Source: Maribrevibacterium harenarium
Lineage (GTDB): Bacteria > Pseudomonadota > Gammaproteobacteria > Pseudomonadales > Marinomonadaceae
Assembly: GCF_006385675.1 (NCBI RefSeq)
Contig: NZ_VFRR01000001.1
Span: forward strand, 124,001-188,000
Direction: 5' to 3'
DNA: 64,000 bases
Below, in pieces: positions 53,757-62,171 of this stretch (position 1 is its first letter; each line of letters begins with the position of its first letter). The notes under the pieces are model-generated. The model was not told the DNA's origin. It searched no databases and was given only the letters and a program-made list of their open reading frames with translations. The translations under genes and the position numbers were made by a program.

Positions 53757-54197
53757 TTATGGGGCCTGATTTGGTTGCCCGGCGCGGCTACCATCCCGGC
53801 GTAAATGGTACAAAGTACTCCCAGCGATGACGGCGCCAATAAAGTAAAAACCCTCAGCAGGATTGTTCACTAAAGCGGTTAAGCCAGGGCCTGGACAATA
53901 ACCAGATAATCCCCAGCCAATACCAAACATAACCGCACCGGAGAGTAAGTCTTTATCAATATCTTGGCGGGTCGGGATATACCATTTGTCTGCTAACCAA
54001 GGTTTGCTGCGGCGGTTGCGAATCATGTAGCCGATCATGCCAACGGCGACAGCGCCACCCATGACAAAAATCAGAGACGGATTCCAGTCACCAAAAATAT
54101 CCAGGAAAGCGAGCACCACAGCGGGATTGGTCATTTCCGCGATAGCTAGCCCTAGACCAAATATCAAGCCAGTCACAAAGGTGATGAAAGCAATCAT
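53757..54197 (-). CDS. YeeE/YedE family sulfur transporter, second half
   Basis: 146 residues with four hydrophobic segments. The conserved GIGWGLSGYCPGPG contains the cysteine thought to bind thiosulfate or sulfide species in YeeE proteins. The C-terminal tail is polar. It follows its partner by nine bases (GGAG upstream of the ATG), and the two together equal one full-length YeeE, as in the PmpA/PmpB-type split pairs. Confidence 0.87.
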   Translation of the reverse strand: MIAFITFVTGLIFGLGLAIAEMTNPAVVLAFLDIFGDWNPSLIFVMGGAVAVGMIGYMIRNRRSKPWLADKWYIPTRQDIDKDLLSGAVMFGIGWGLSGYCPGPGLTALVNNPAEGFYFIGAVIAGSTLYHLRRDGSRAGQPNQAP

Positions 54198-54206
54198 GAC
54201 AATCTC

Positions 54207-54605
54207 CTAGTAAACGATAGCGACCGTAATAATACCGGCGGCCATAAAGGTTAAGGTGGCAACGATGGAGCGGGGCGATAGACGGGAAATGCCGCATACC
54301 CCGTGACCACTGGTACAGCCACTGCCCAAGCGAGTGCCGTAACCTACCAGTAACCCAGAGGCGATCAGTAATAGGGGATGACGCGCTTCTGGAAAAGGCA
54401 CGGTTTGTGTGGTGAGTACGCCATAGGCGCTACCACCAATTAGCAAACCGACGATGAACAGCATTGGTAAAAACCGTGCTTTGCTGAACAAGGTTTGAGC
54501 TAATATGCCGCTGATACCCACTACTTTGCCGGTTAGTAGCAGATAAGTTGCCACTGCGAGACCTATGATCAAGCCGCCACTTAAAGGGGTCAAAATGGAT
54601 TCCAT
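54207..54605 (-). CDS. YeeE/YedE family sulfur transporter, first half
   Basis: 132 residues with about four hydrophobic segments. The loop [26 protein letters not shown] carries two cysteines and is the signature of the first half of the YeeE/YedE transporters, which import thiosulfate or related sulfur species. It is first in the two-gene unit. The upstream region has a TATACT -10-like element in the palindrome AGTATATACT (54641-54650), possibly the site of a sulfide- or persulfide-responsive repressor. That regulator is not in the window. Confidence 0.87.
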   Translation of the reverse strand: MESILTPLSGGLIIGLAVATYLLLTGKVVGISGILAQTLFSKARFLPMLFIVGLLIGGSAYGVLTTQTVPFPEARHPLLLIASGLLVGYGTRLGSGCTSGHGVCGISRLSPRSIVATLTFMAAGIITVAIVY

Positions 54606-54814
54606 TTATGAAAAACCTCTTAATTAGTTTGATTTTAATCAGTATATACTAAAATAATGCCGCATTATAGGTTGATCAAAGTGGAAACTTTGTAGAAATG
54701 AGCTACGCCGCAAGGAACAGTGAAAACCCCCATTTGTTGCGTAATACTGACAACAAATAGGCGTTATCTGACGTATAGTTAGGGTTTTAAATTACGATCT
54801 CGGCACTCGATTTT

Positions 54815-55258
54815 ATGATTCAAGTATTAAAACAACTATTCCAACAGTCGATTCCCCAGCAAGCACCGCAGCTTTCCTACCAACGTGCGGTAGCGGGTTT
54901 GTTAATGGAGGTGATGTTTGCAGATCACCATATCGCCCCTGAGGAGGAAATTGCCATTAAAACCTTCCTGAAAGAGGCGACCGATTTGGGCGATGATGTG
55001 GATGTGCTTTATGAAGAAGCCAAGCAAGGTTTCGACGAAGCGACGGATCTTTATCAGTTCACCAAGGTAATTAATGCCGATGCCAGTCATCTGCAAAAAT
55101 TTGAATTAGTAAAAGGACTTTGGCATGTGGCCTATGCGGATGGGGACTTGGACGCCCACGAAGATCATCGCATTCGGCGTATCAGTGAATTGCTGTTTAT
55201 GCCCCACTCGGAATTTATTCAAGCAAAGCTGGCGGTGCAGCAAGAGTTAGCCCAGTAG
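54815..55258 (+). CDS. TerB family (tellurite resistance-like) small protein
   Basis: 147 residues, all helical. The repeats LLMEVMFADHHIAPEEEIAIKTFL and GLWHVAYADGDLDAHEDHRIRRISELL show the acidic D-G-x-x-x-x-E/H pattern of TerB-like proteins, which bind divalent metal. No other ter genes are near, so the tellurite link is only a family name. It is convergent with trmJ. Confidence 0.83.
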   Translation: MIQVLKQLFQQSIPQQAPQLSYQRAVAGLLMEVMFADHHIAPEEEIAIKTFLKEATDLGDDVDVLYEEAKQGFDEATDLYQFTKVINADASHLQKFELVKGLWHVAYADGDLDAHEDHRIRRISELLFMPHSEFIQAKLAVQQELAQ

Positions 55259-55273
55259 AGATAGTCCGATGAA

Positions 55274-55306
55274 GCAAGAGGAAGGCTGTCGAAACTTTCC
55301 TCTTGC
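55274..55306. terminator. Hairpin between convergent terB-like gene and trmJ, no U-tract
   Basis: GCAAGAGGAA, a 13-base loop, TTCCTCTTGC form a perfect 10-bp stem between the two stops. No T-run follows, as with the hairpins at 5098-5123 and 11042-11073. Confidence 0.5.
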
Positions 55307-55324
55307 GACCCTATTTGAACCGGA

Positions 55325-56110
55325 TTATTCCGCCTTATCGTCCTGTTCAGTTCGTTCCGCTTGGCGGCGTTTAACTTCATGACTATTGCCTTCCGTGAGA
55401 CCAGCTTCCCGCTGTACGGCGGCTAATACACCTCGCAGAATGCCTAACTCTTGTTTCTCTGGTCGAGAACGATTGAAAAAGCGTTTTAGCTTATCTAACA
55501 CCTTACCCGGATGGTTACGGATAATAAAATTGATACCGTATAAGGTTTCTTCTAAGTGCTCGTAGAATAAATCCAATTCTTGCTTTTGTGGGTATTCCGG
55601 CAGTTCTTGCGGTTGTTTGTCCCGCTGTTGGTGAGCCATCCAGACCTCATAGGCAATGATCTGTACCGCCTGAGAAATATTCAACACCGGATACTCGTCG
55701 TTAGCATCAATATAAACTTGACGATTACATTGAGCCATTTCCTCGTTCAACAGCCCCATGGTTTCCCGCCCGAACAAAATCGCGATATTGCTGTTATCGG
55801 CTTCTCGCACCACCTGTTCCGCACATTCTCGCGCACTCATAATTGGCAGTTGGAAAGTACGGTGGCGAGCACTGGTGCCAATCACTAAGGAGCAATCACC
55901 AATCGCTTCCGCCAACGTGGGTACGATGGTGGCATGTTCTAAGACATCCACGGCACCGGCAGCACGGCTGGTGGCATCTTCGCTTGGGTAGTCATTGGGA
56001 TCCACCAAATAGAGGTTGGTAAGCCCCATATTCTTCATGGCACGGGCGATAGCCCCCACGTTTCCAGGATGAAAAGTATTGATCAGTACGATACGAATAT
56101 TGCTTAGCAT
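55325..56110 (-). CDS. trmJ: tRNA (cytidine/uridine-2'-O-)-methyltransferase TrmJ
   Basis: 261 residues from the ATG at 56110, where the product starts MLSNIRIVLINTFHPGNVGAIARAMKNMGL and lines up with E. coli TrmJ from its first residue. An upstream in-frame TTG at 56134 is rejected. It is a SPOUT enzyme that 2'-O-methylates position 32 of tRNAs. The knot motifs are LVIGTSARHRTF, LFGRETMGLLNEE and NISQAVQIIAYEVWMA. The C-terminus is charged. It follows the J-domain gene by 20 bp. Confidence 0.93.
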   Translation of the reverse strand: MLSNIRIVLINTFHPGNVGAIARAMKNMGLTNLYLVDPNDYPSEDATSRAAGAVDVLEHATIVPTLAEAIGDCSLVIGTSARHRTFQLPIMSARECAEQVVREADNSNIAILFGRETMGLLNEEMAQCNRQVYIDANDEYPVLNISQAVQIIAYEVWMAHQQRDKQPQELPEYPQKQELDLFYEHLEETLYGINFIIRNHPGKVLDKLKRFFNRSRPEKQELGILRGVLAAVQREAGLTEGNSHEVKRRQAERTEQDDKAE

Positions 56111-56130
56111 GGGTAGAAAACAGAACCAAA

Positions 56131-57432
56131 TCAAGGGTTAGTTACGGCAGCGCGCAGGGTCAAGGTTTGCTCAGTACTGGCAAAATCCACGTCATCCAAA
56201 ATGATGCGGCTACGATTTTCAAACAGAAAATGTTGGCAGGCGCCATGATACAGGGAACCGGTTTCCAATACCAAACGATAACGCCCACGGGGAATGAAAT
56301 TGGCGGCGAAAGGCTGCGCCGCATTGAGGTATATGGCGAAAGGGGCCTGACCATCTAAGGATTCAAAATGCAATAAACTGGGGCGTTCTAACTGATTCAG
56401 TAGTCGTAAACGGCTGGTTCCATCCGCTTTACCAATCACTTCACCATGGTCAGGAGCTAGCCCAGGTTGGCCGTAACAACCGGTTTGCTGGGCGTGCTCA
56501 ACACTACCAAAGGCAAAATCTTCGGCCTTTGCCCAACCGGTGATGTCACCATAACGTAGGGTGAGCCAGTCCCCTTGCAGTTTAATCGCCTGTACATTGG
56601 TATGGGCGGGGATTGCCGTTACTTCGCTGGCATCCGCACTGGGTTCGCTATAAAGGGAGGCGTCCACTAGGCTGTAATTTTGACCTTCACGGAATTGGGG
56701 ATACAAACCTGAAATATAAGCACTGGCGTTATCGGTTGGTGGTTGCTGAGAATCGAGCCAGAACAGGGTGCTATACACACCGGCACCAAAACAAGCCAAA
56801 TAAGAAGCCGCAATATACACCATTTTTGCTACGTTACGACTACTTTCTGTCTCGGCTAGCGGTTTACTTGCCTCCGGTTGACTGGGTGGTTCCGGATCAA
56901 ACTGACCTTGGGCGGCAGTGAAACCCTCGTAAAACGCCTGATAATCGCTTTCTTGCCGTGGCTGAGACGTGGCGTTGTGTTGATGCTTCTGCATTTCCTC
57001 ATACAAGGCTTTCACTCGGCGCTCATGGAGGGTATTGCGTGCCGTACGCAAGGCTTCTTCCCGCACCCGATCCTGTTGGGCGCTATTGCGCTTCATTTCT
57101 TGATAAGCCCGTTGCTGCTCTTTAACAAAACGACGTTGTTGCGCATCCGTAGCAAACTCATAACCGGATTCGTCAAATTGGGAAGGTTTAGCGGTATTGG
57201 TAAATTCGTAGGGACGCCAGTTGGCTTGCCCGCCGGCATTCTGCGACTGCTTCATGGCCGCCAACACATTACGATAGGCGTCCTGAATGCGCTGAAAATG
57301 CTCCGTGGTATCCATCCCAGGGTTTTTGTCTGGATGATAGCGACGGGCCAAACGACGATAGGCGGTTTTGGCATCCTGCTCGGTTGCATTGGTGGGCAAC
57401 TCTAATAAGCGAAAATCGTCGATGAGGCTCAT
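56131..57432 (-). CDS. Membrane J-domain protein with an SH3-like domain
   Basis: 433 residues. An N-terminal J domain has HPD at 33-35 (RRYHPDKNPGMDTTEHFQRIQDAYRNVL in the family pattern), so it should stimulate DnaK. A long Gln/Glu/Arg-rich helical region follows, then one membrane segment (VYIAASYLACFGAGVYSTLFW, about residue 205), then an SH3-like domain (ASLYSEPSADASEVTAIPAHTNVQAI, LQGDWLTLRYGDITGWAKAEDF) and a C-terminal beta-rich domain. The J domain would be cytoplasmic and the SH3 part periplasmic. The protein's job is unknown; linking DnaK to the cell envelope is an inference. Confidence 0.83.
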   Translation of the reverse strand: MSLIDDFRLLELPTNATEQDAKTAYRRLARRYHPDKNPGMDTTEHFQRIQDAYRNVLAAMKQSQNAGGQANWRPYEFTNTAKPSQFDESGYEFATDAQQRRFVKEQQRAYQEMKRNSAQQDRVREEALRTARNTLHERRVKALYEEMQKHQHNATSQPRQESDYQAFYEGFTAAQGQFDPEPPSQPEASKPLAETESSRNVAKMVYIAASYLACFGAGVYSTLFWLDSQQPPTDNASAYISGLYPQFREGQNYSLVDASLYSEPSADASEVTAIPAHTNVQAIKLQGDWLTLRYGDITGWAKAEDFAFGSVEHAQQTGCYGQPGLAPDHGEVIGKADGTSRLRLLNQLERPSLLHFESLDGQAPFAIYLNAAQPFAANFIPRGRYRLVLETGSLYHGACQHFLFENRSRIILDDVDFASTEQTLTLRAAVTNP

Positions 57433-57571
57433 GAAACGGTTCCAGTTAAAGTGCTTCCATTATGCCTGAATTATGCGCTTGAACAAACACGACACTGGGC
57501 TTGCAATTCTCTCAGGCTTTGCCACTATGGCGCCTAATTAGTTATTTAACCCGTAAGAGAACGATTTATCC

Positions 57572-58057
57572 ATGTCCGATAGGCTTACACACCTCAACGA
57601 CCAAGGTCATGCCCACATGGTGGATGTGTCCGATAAAAGCATAACCAAACGTGAAGCCACCGCCCGTAGCCGTGTCGTAATGGCACCAGCTACCCTAGCT
57701 GCGGTTATGGCTGGTGGACTACCAAAAGGGGATGTGATTGCGACAGCTCGTCTAGCAGGCATTATGGCGGCTAAGAAGACGCCGGAACTTATTCCACTAT
57801 GTCATCCACTGATGCTAACCAAGGTAAGTGTCGAGATAGAAGCGATTAATGATACCTGTATCGAAATTCGCTGCACCTGTGCGTTGAGTGGTAAAACTGG
57901 GGTAGAAATGGAAGCGCTGACCGGCGCTAGTGTCGCAGCCTTGACGCTTTATGACATGTGTAAAGCCATTGATAAGGGTATCGTTATCCAAGAAACCTGC
58001 TTGCTCACCAAGCAAGGGGGTAAAAGTGGTGATTGGAGTCGTACCCATGAAAATTAA
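57572..58057 (+). CDS. moaC: Cyclic pyranopterin monophosphate synthase
   Basis: 161 residues. It completes the first step of molybdenum cofactor synthesis, turning the MoaA product into cyclic pyranopterin monophosphate. Motifs: [20 protein letters not shown] (in part), [26 protein letters not shown] and [25 protein letters not shown]. It overlaps moaD by eleven bases. No moaA is present in the window. Confidence 0.97.
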   Translation: MSDRLTHLNDQGHAHMVDVSDKSITKREATARSRVVMAPATLAAVMAGGLPKGDVIATARLAGIMAAKKTPELIPLCHPLMLTKVSVEIEAINDTCIEIRCTCALSGKTGVEMEALTGASVAALTLYDMCKAIDKGIVIQETCLLTKQGGKSGDWSRTHEN

Positions 58058-58298
58058 TGTGCTGTTCTTTGCCTCGGCAAAGGACGTATTTCGCTGTGCC
58101 GCAACCGACGTAGTGCTTGAAGAGGCTTGTACCGTGCTAGCCTTGAAACAACAATTGGCTAGTCAGTTTGATGTGCCATTAGCAGAAGTAGAGAAACTAC
58201 GAGCATCCATTGATCAAGATTTCGCTCGCGATGAAGATTTGGTTGATCCGCAGCAGCACCGGGAAGTGGCCCTATTTCCACCGGTAACCGGGGGATAA
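58047..58298 (+). CDS. moaD: Molybdopterin synthase small subunit
   Basis: 83 residues from the ATG at 58047, inside the end of moaC. A ubiquitin-like sulfur carrier ending in PPVTGG, whose terminal glycine is made into a thiocarboxylate. The N-terminus [13 protein letters not shown] fits. It is three bases before moaE, its partner. Confidence 0.95.
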   Translation: MKINVLFFASAKDVFRCAATDVVLEEACTVLALKQQLASQFDVPLAEVEKLRASIDQDFARDEDLVDPQQHREVALFPPVTGG

Positions 58299-58301
58299 AC
58301 C

Positions 58302-58751
58302 ATGGTCTTGGTGCAAGAAGCAGATTTTAACGTACAAGCCCTTTATCAAGACTTATGCATTGCCAATGACACCGGCGCAGTGGCCATGTTTGTTGGGCGA
58401 GTTAGACAGTTTACCGAGCAAGTGGATCAAGATGCGTCCTTTTTGCTCGAACATTATCCTGGCATGACAGAGCGCAACATCGAAAAAATCGTCACCGAAG
58501 CCAAGCAACGCTGGCCGTTACTTGCGGTGACCGTCGTTCATCGGGTCGGTGAACTGCGGGTGGACGATCAGATTGTATTTGTTGGCGTCAGCAGCGCCCA
58601 CCGTGCGGAGGCGTTTCAGGCCTGTGACTTTATTATGGATTACCTAAAAAGTCGGGCGGCTTTCTGGAAAAAAGAAACCAGCCAAGGCCAAAGCCACTGG
58701 GTGGAAGCCAAAGCCGCCGATGAAGCATCGCTGGAGCGCTGGTCGAAGTAG
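58302..58751 (+). CDS. moaE: Molybdopterin synthase catalytic subunit
   Basis: 149 residues. It inserts two sulfurs carried by MoaD into the pterin precursor. The family core GAVAMFVGRVRQF, LEHYPGMTERNI, VTVVHRVGELRVDDQIVFVGVSSAHRAEAF, and DYLKSRAAFWKKE with the active-site lysines are seen. It ends the moaCDE unit and meets the recombinase gene tail to tail after 12 bp, with no obvious terminator between. Confidence 0.96.
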   Translation: MVLVQEADFNVQALYQDLCIANDTGAVAMFVGRVRQFTEQVDQDASFLLEHYPGMTERNIEKIVTEAKQRWPLLAVTVVHRVGELRVDDQIVFVGVSSAHRAEAFQACDFIMDYLKSRAAFWKKETSQGQSHWVEAKAADEASLERWSK

Positions 58752-58763
58752 CTAGCCGCTATG

Positions 58764-60011
58764 CTAATGGGGGCGCAGTGGTTTTTTGCGGGCACTGGCA
58801 TGGCGCTCGCGGTATTCGGTATCGATGTATCTGTCTGTGGTTGCCATGCTGGCGTGTCCGGCATCTTCTCTGACGTGTTCTTTCGGGCGCACTTTCACAT
58901 CTTCGGAAATCCCCGTGTGGCGTAACCAGTGGACGGTTGCTACACGTAAATCTTCCGCGTCGGACTTCATGCCATCACTGCACATACGCTCGTAGGCTTG
59001 ATCGAAGCAAAACTGCACAATATTGCGTATTTGCCGAGAACTGGTCATCGCACCTTGACCACGATTTTTCGGAATCAGCGCCGTCGTCTCGGCAACGGTG
59101 GGTAAATCCGGCAATTGCCGAAAGCGGCGGTAACGGACTAGGGCGTCTAGCATTTCATCGGACACACTGACAAGGCGCTCTTTATTGCCTTTCGACAGCA
59201 CTTTGAACCACCAATGACCATCAGTATCCTTAATGAAATCCCCCATTACTGGGGCGGAGCGTTCATCGGCCACCAGTTCTGAAATCCGCAAATACATACC
59301 CAGTAGGGCGTTCATAATAAACAAAGTGCGCTCGTGGGTAGCGGGATCTTCTTCCGCTAATAATTCCGCCGTTTCGATCACATAATCCCATTGTAGATTC
59401 GAGATGCGACGCACTTGGCGGCGGGTTACTTCCTTTTTAATAAACTTGCTTTTCTGGCGAATTAACGCGACGGGATTTTGCTGCACCGCTTCTTCTTGCA
59501 TCAAAAAGCCGTAAAAAGACGACAAAATCGAGAAAGTGGCGCGTATCGCCGCCTGGGAAAGATTGTAATGTTGTGATAGGGGCGCTTCCCCGTTACGAAA
59601 CGCCAATTTAGAGACGTGGGCAACAAAGGGACGCCATTCATCATTGGGGACACGCTCCCCCATATGCGATTTAAAGCGCGCCACGTTCTTAGTGCCAATC
59701 CAGTCTTCCGGTGGTGAGACACAGAAGTGGATAAACTCCTCGATTTCATCCCGACGCAGATGACTAGCAGGTGAGTCTTTCACATGCCAAGCCCAGAGCA
59801 ACAAACGCTCTACTTCGCGACGATAGGAGTTAAACGTGGCTTGAGAACCGTTGTAGCTGTAAATGAAGCACAAAGCCAGTTGTAGATCCCGACGAAAATC
59901 TGGGTTTTGCAGTTTAGGCTCTCCACCGACTAACGCACTGTGGATTCGCTCAAACTGGGTAAAAGGGTTAGCAAGATGCTCTAAGTTGTCGATTAAAGGA
60001 TACGGTGCCAT
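58764..60011 (-). CDS. Tyrosine-type site-specific recombinase, stand-alone
   Basis: 415 residues. The N-terminal SAM-like domain (about 30-170, including QATFNSYRREVERLLLWAWHV) is followed by the catalytic domain with Arg242 (MYLRISELVADE), the lysine in LSKGNKERLVSV, His361 and Arg364 (HWLRHTGISEDV), His386 (AGHASMATT) and nucleophile Tyr395. All expected residues are present, so it should be active. No phage, transposon, integron or attachment-repeat neighbours are seen. It could be a chromosomal recombinase of unknown target or the remnant of an element. Confidence 0.88.
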   Translation of the reverse strand: MAPYPLIDNLEHLANPFTQFERIHSALVGGEPKLQNPDFRRDLQLALCFIYSYNGSQATFNSYRREVERLLLWAWHVKDSPASHLRRDEIEEFIHFCVSPPEDWIGTKNVARFKSHMGERVPNDEWRPFVAHVSKLAFRNGEAPLSQHYNLSQAAIRATFSILSSFYGFLMQEEAVQQNPVALIRQKSKFIKKEVTRRQVRRISNLQWDYVIETAELLAEEDPATHERTLFIMNALLGMYLRISELVADERSAPVMGDFIKDTDGHWWFKVLSKGNKERLVSVSDEMLDALVRYRRFRQLPDLPTVAETTALIPKNRGQGAMTSSRQIRNIVQFCFDQAYERMCSDGMKSDAEDLRVATVHWLRHTGISEDVKVRPKEHVREDAGHASMATTDRYIDTEYRERHASARKKPLRPH

Positions 60012-60180
60012 GCATCAGTCTCTTTCAGAATGTGCCAAGGTTACCACTTATCCCAAGGGGCATGAACACTGTATTTGCTCGGTTATACTGTAGAAGAAGT
60101 ACCACGTCTAATATATCTTGAGGCGGTTGGGTCTCACGAAAACTTCTACTGGAATCTTAAGCGTTTGGTGCTTGTCGGTG

Positions 60181-60597
60181 TTAACACCAACCCTGCCGAC
60201 TCCCCCCGTCGTAGGGGCGCGCTAAACCAGATTGGAGTAGGGCGTCGGTCAGTGAGTGGCCGTCCACATAGACATCGGCCAATAAGCGGAAATACTTGCC
60301 CCGCTGGATGTTTCGAAGTTCTATCACTTGGCCGTTGGCCAGGAATTGACGGGTAAAGTCACGGGCTTGGCGAGCCAGTTGTTTTTCCCCTTCGCATTTG
60401 CCGCGTATTTCTGCGGCATCTACGCCGTTCACGCGTACCGACATGTTCTTGCCGACGATATCGGGCCAACCGGCGATATCAACGCGAAAGGTATCGGCGT
60501 CATACACCGAAATCACTTTATCTACACGCACATTTTCGGCATAGGCAGTAAACGGCCATGACAACAGGAGGGCACCCACAAGGATTAAACCGCGCAT
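60181..60597 (-). CDS. Secreted thermonuclease (SNase-like) family protein
   Basis: 138 residues. Signal peptide MRGLILVGALLLSWPFTAYAEN, then a staphylococcal-nuclease fold: VISVYDADTFRVDI, SVRVNGVDAAEIRGKCEGEKQLAR and RGKYFRLLADVYVDGHSLTDALLQSGLARPY, with the catalytic Arg, Glu and Arg kept. It probably cuts DNA or RNA in the periplasm or outside. It lacks the usual longer C-terminus and ends QGWC. Its stop lies within the palindrome GGTGTTAACACC (60177-60188). It is separated by 169 bp from the recombinase gene. Confidence 0.87.
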   Translation of the reverse strand: MRGLILVGALLLSWPFTAYAENVRVDKVISVYDADTFRVDIAGWPDIVGKNMSVRVNGVDAAEIRGKCEGEKQLARQARDFTRQFLANGQVIELRNIQRGKYFRLLADVYVDGHSLTDALLQSGLARPYDGGSRQGWC

Positions 60598-60983
60598 TCG
60601 TACAACCTAATCGAACCCGCACATCCCGTGCTGAAAAGAAGTCCATGGCGCTCATTCTATAAATTGAAGGAGACTTCATCAATATCTATTGATCGTCAAA
60701 CCATCGTCCTGCTGCCCCTCCCTGATCGCTCGTATCCGCCTTAAATTTTTGCACAATCAATGAAAACTGTTCTCATTTCATAAATTGGTCATTAATCTTG
60801 GCTTAATTAATAGGATATTTAAGGATTTTGTCACTTAAAGCATTAATATTGAAACAGAACTTTAGGGGCTTTTTTATAAATTTTTTCTAAATAATAATTA
60901 ACTCACTGACAGGGGAAACCCAAGAGTTAATGCTCACAATATTTATTGAGCAGAATTTAAACAATTATTTGGAGTAACATGCA
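60598..60983. other. 386-bp AT-rich intergenic region
   Basis: No gene is supported. It holds an inverted repeat ATGAAA/TTTCAT (60758-60779) with an internal TTCTCATTT that faintly resembles a Fur box, and a hairpin TGCT(CA)CAATA/TATTGAGCA at 60931-60952, about 20 bp before the ribosome site GGAG (60971-60974) of the small exported protein gene. Base composition is much more AT-rich than the neighbouring genes. Confidence 0.45.
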
Positions 60984-61244
60984 ATGAAAAAATTAGTGAA
61001 ATTATCTTTAGTAACTGCCATCTTTGCTGCTGCGACAGGCTCTGCATTTGCCTCTTCTTACGATGATATGCGTGAAGCGAAAGCCAAGGTTGACGCGCTT
61101 TCAGCGCAGCTTGGCACTATGGGTGTAACAGTTGAGCCGGTTTCTTTTGATCGTCCAATGACGTTCTCACAAAAAGAAGATGCTTACAACAATAAATATG
61201 CTGAACTTCAAGCAACATTCAATAAAATTCACTTCGCTAAATAA
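60984..61244 (+). CDS. Small exported protein of unknown function
   Basis: 86 residues, no family recognised. A signal peptide (MKKLVKLSLVTAIFAAATGSAFA) is followed by a 63-residue mature chain beginning SSYDDMREAKAKVDALSAQLG, which looks helical, and ending FNKIHFAK. There are no cysteines. GGAG lies nine bases before the ATG, and a strong terminator follows 44 bp after the stop, so it is a complete monocistronic gene. The AT-rich flanks suggest acquisition or high expression; function is unknown. Confidence 0.8.
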   Translation: MKKLVKLSLVTAIFAAATGSAFASSYDDMREAKAKVDALSAQLGTMGVTVEPVSFDRPMTFSQKEDAYNNKYAELQATFNKIHFAK

Positions 61245-61288
61245 TATATAAGAATATCTAGTATTCTATAATTGATATCTAAGAGTTT

Positions 61289-61320
61289 AAAAAAGCCGGC
61301 TAATAAATGCCGGCTTTTTT
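61289..61320 (+). terminator. Rho-independent terminator after the small exported protein gene
   Basis: A-run, GCCGGC, an eight-base loop, GCCGGC and a T-run. Confidence 0.93.
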
Positions 61321-61418
61321 CGTTTTATTTATTATCTTTTAAATATTATCAAACGAAATATTTTAATAAATTGATCAAAAAAGCTGTTCTATTCATCATG
61401 TGTCTGTCGTTCTGGAGC

Positions 61419-61447
61419 TTGTCATAGGTTCGCACTTGTAAGATACT
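61419..61447 (+). promoter_or_regulatory. Sigma-70 promoter of imuA-imuB-dnaE2
   Basis: TTGTCA (61419-61424), 17 bases, GATACT (61442-61447). The -10 overlaps the first two bases of the LexA box, ideal for repression. Confidence 0.7.
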
Positions 61448-61461
61448 GTATGCATGTACAG
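61446..61461. promoter_or_regulatory. LexA (SOS) box
   Basis: CTGTATGCATGTACAG is a perfect CTGT-N8-ACAG site, extended as TACTG and CAGTA on its outer sides. It lies 14 bp before the imuA start and overlaps the promoter, showing SOS control of the mutasome genes. Confidence 0.93.
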
Positions 61462-61475
61462 TATTTGAGGTGTCT

Positions 61476-62171
61476 ATGGGTTCTCTGGGGCAACTGTCAG
61501 AACAAGGGCTGATCTGGAAAGGGAATCAGACTCGGTCCGCCGATGGATTAAATCAACAAATCGCGCCAAATCGCTCAACGGGTTTTGAGGCGCTTGATCG
61601 GCTGTTGTTGTGTGGTGGCTGGCCCGAATCTGGATTGGTCGAGCTGTTAGTGCCTGCTAATGGGGTCGGCGAGTTGTCGTTATTGCTACCTTGGCTTGCT
61701 CGGACGATTCAAGAAGAAGGCAGAAAGGTGGCATTTATTAACGCGCCATTGATACCCAATATTGCCACTTTGGTTGCCTATGGTATTGCACCCCAACAGG
61801 TGTGGTTGCTGCGTGCTCAAAACCAGCGGGAAGTGCTCTGGTCACAGCAACAGTGCTTACAGGAAGGGCATTGTTGTGCTCTATTTATGTGGCATGACGC
61901 TAAAACTTCCCCGGCGACATTACGTAAGTTACACCATGCTGCCCAGCGAGGGCGCTGTTTGGGTATTAGTATTCGTCCTACCTCTGTTCAGCAATCTGCT
62001 ACGCCAGCCCCTTACCGTTTGCAACTGGAATCCGTTGCGGGACAGGCTCAAGTAACCGCTTTAAAACGTCGTGGTGGTTGGGGTGGTGAAAGTGTTCGGC
62101 TGGATTTGACTGCTAAGCCTAAATTACCACCTTTGCCAGGGAACAATGTCGAATTACGGAGTCTCAACTAA
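61476..62171 (+). CDS. imuA: Translesion synthesis-associated protein ImuA
   Basis: 231 residues from the ATG at 61476 with GAGG five bases upstream. It is RecA/SulA-related: STGFEALDRLLLCGGWPESGLVELLVPANGVGELSLLLPWLA keeps the order of a RecA core but the P-loop is degenerate. ImuA works with ImuB and DnaE2 in damage-induced mutagenesis. It is first of three genes behind the LexA box, and its TAA abuts the imuB ATG. Confidence 0.92.
   Translation: MGSLGQLSEQGLIWKGNQTRSADGLNQQIAPNRSTGFEALDRLLLCGGWPESGLVELLVPANGVGELSLLLPWLARTIQEEGRKVAFINAPLIPNIATLVAYGIAPQQVWLLRAQNQREVLWSQQQCLQEGHCCALFMWHDAKTSPATLRKLHHAAQRGRCLGISIRPTSVQQSATPAPYRLQLESVAGQAQVTALKRRGGWGGESVRLDLTAKPKLPPLPGNNVELRSLN

Noticed and set aside
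56111..56134. TTG start for trmJ at 56134
   Set aside because: Homologues begin at the ATG at 56110 and there is no ribosome site for the TTG.
58752..60180. Attachment sites flanking the tyrosine recombinase
   Set aside because: No direct repeat or tRNA 3' end was found next to the gene. The palindrome GGTGTTAACACC lies at the nuclease stop and has no partner.
60758..60779. Fur box upstream of the small exported protein
   Set aside because: Only a loose ATGAAA/TTTCAT dyad with one TTCTCATT half; too far from the consensus and in AT-rich DNA.
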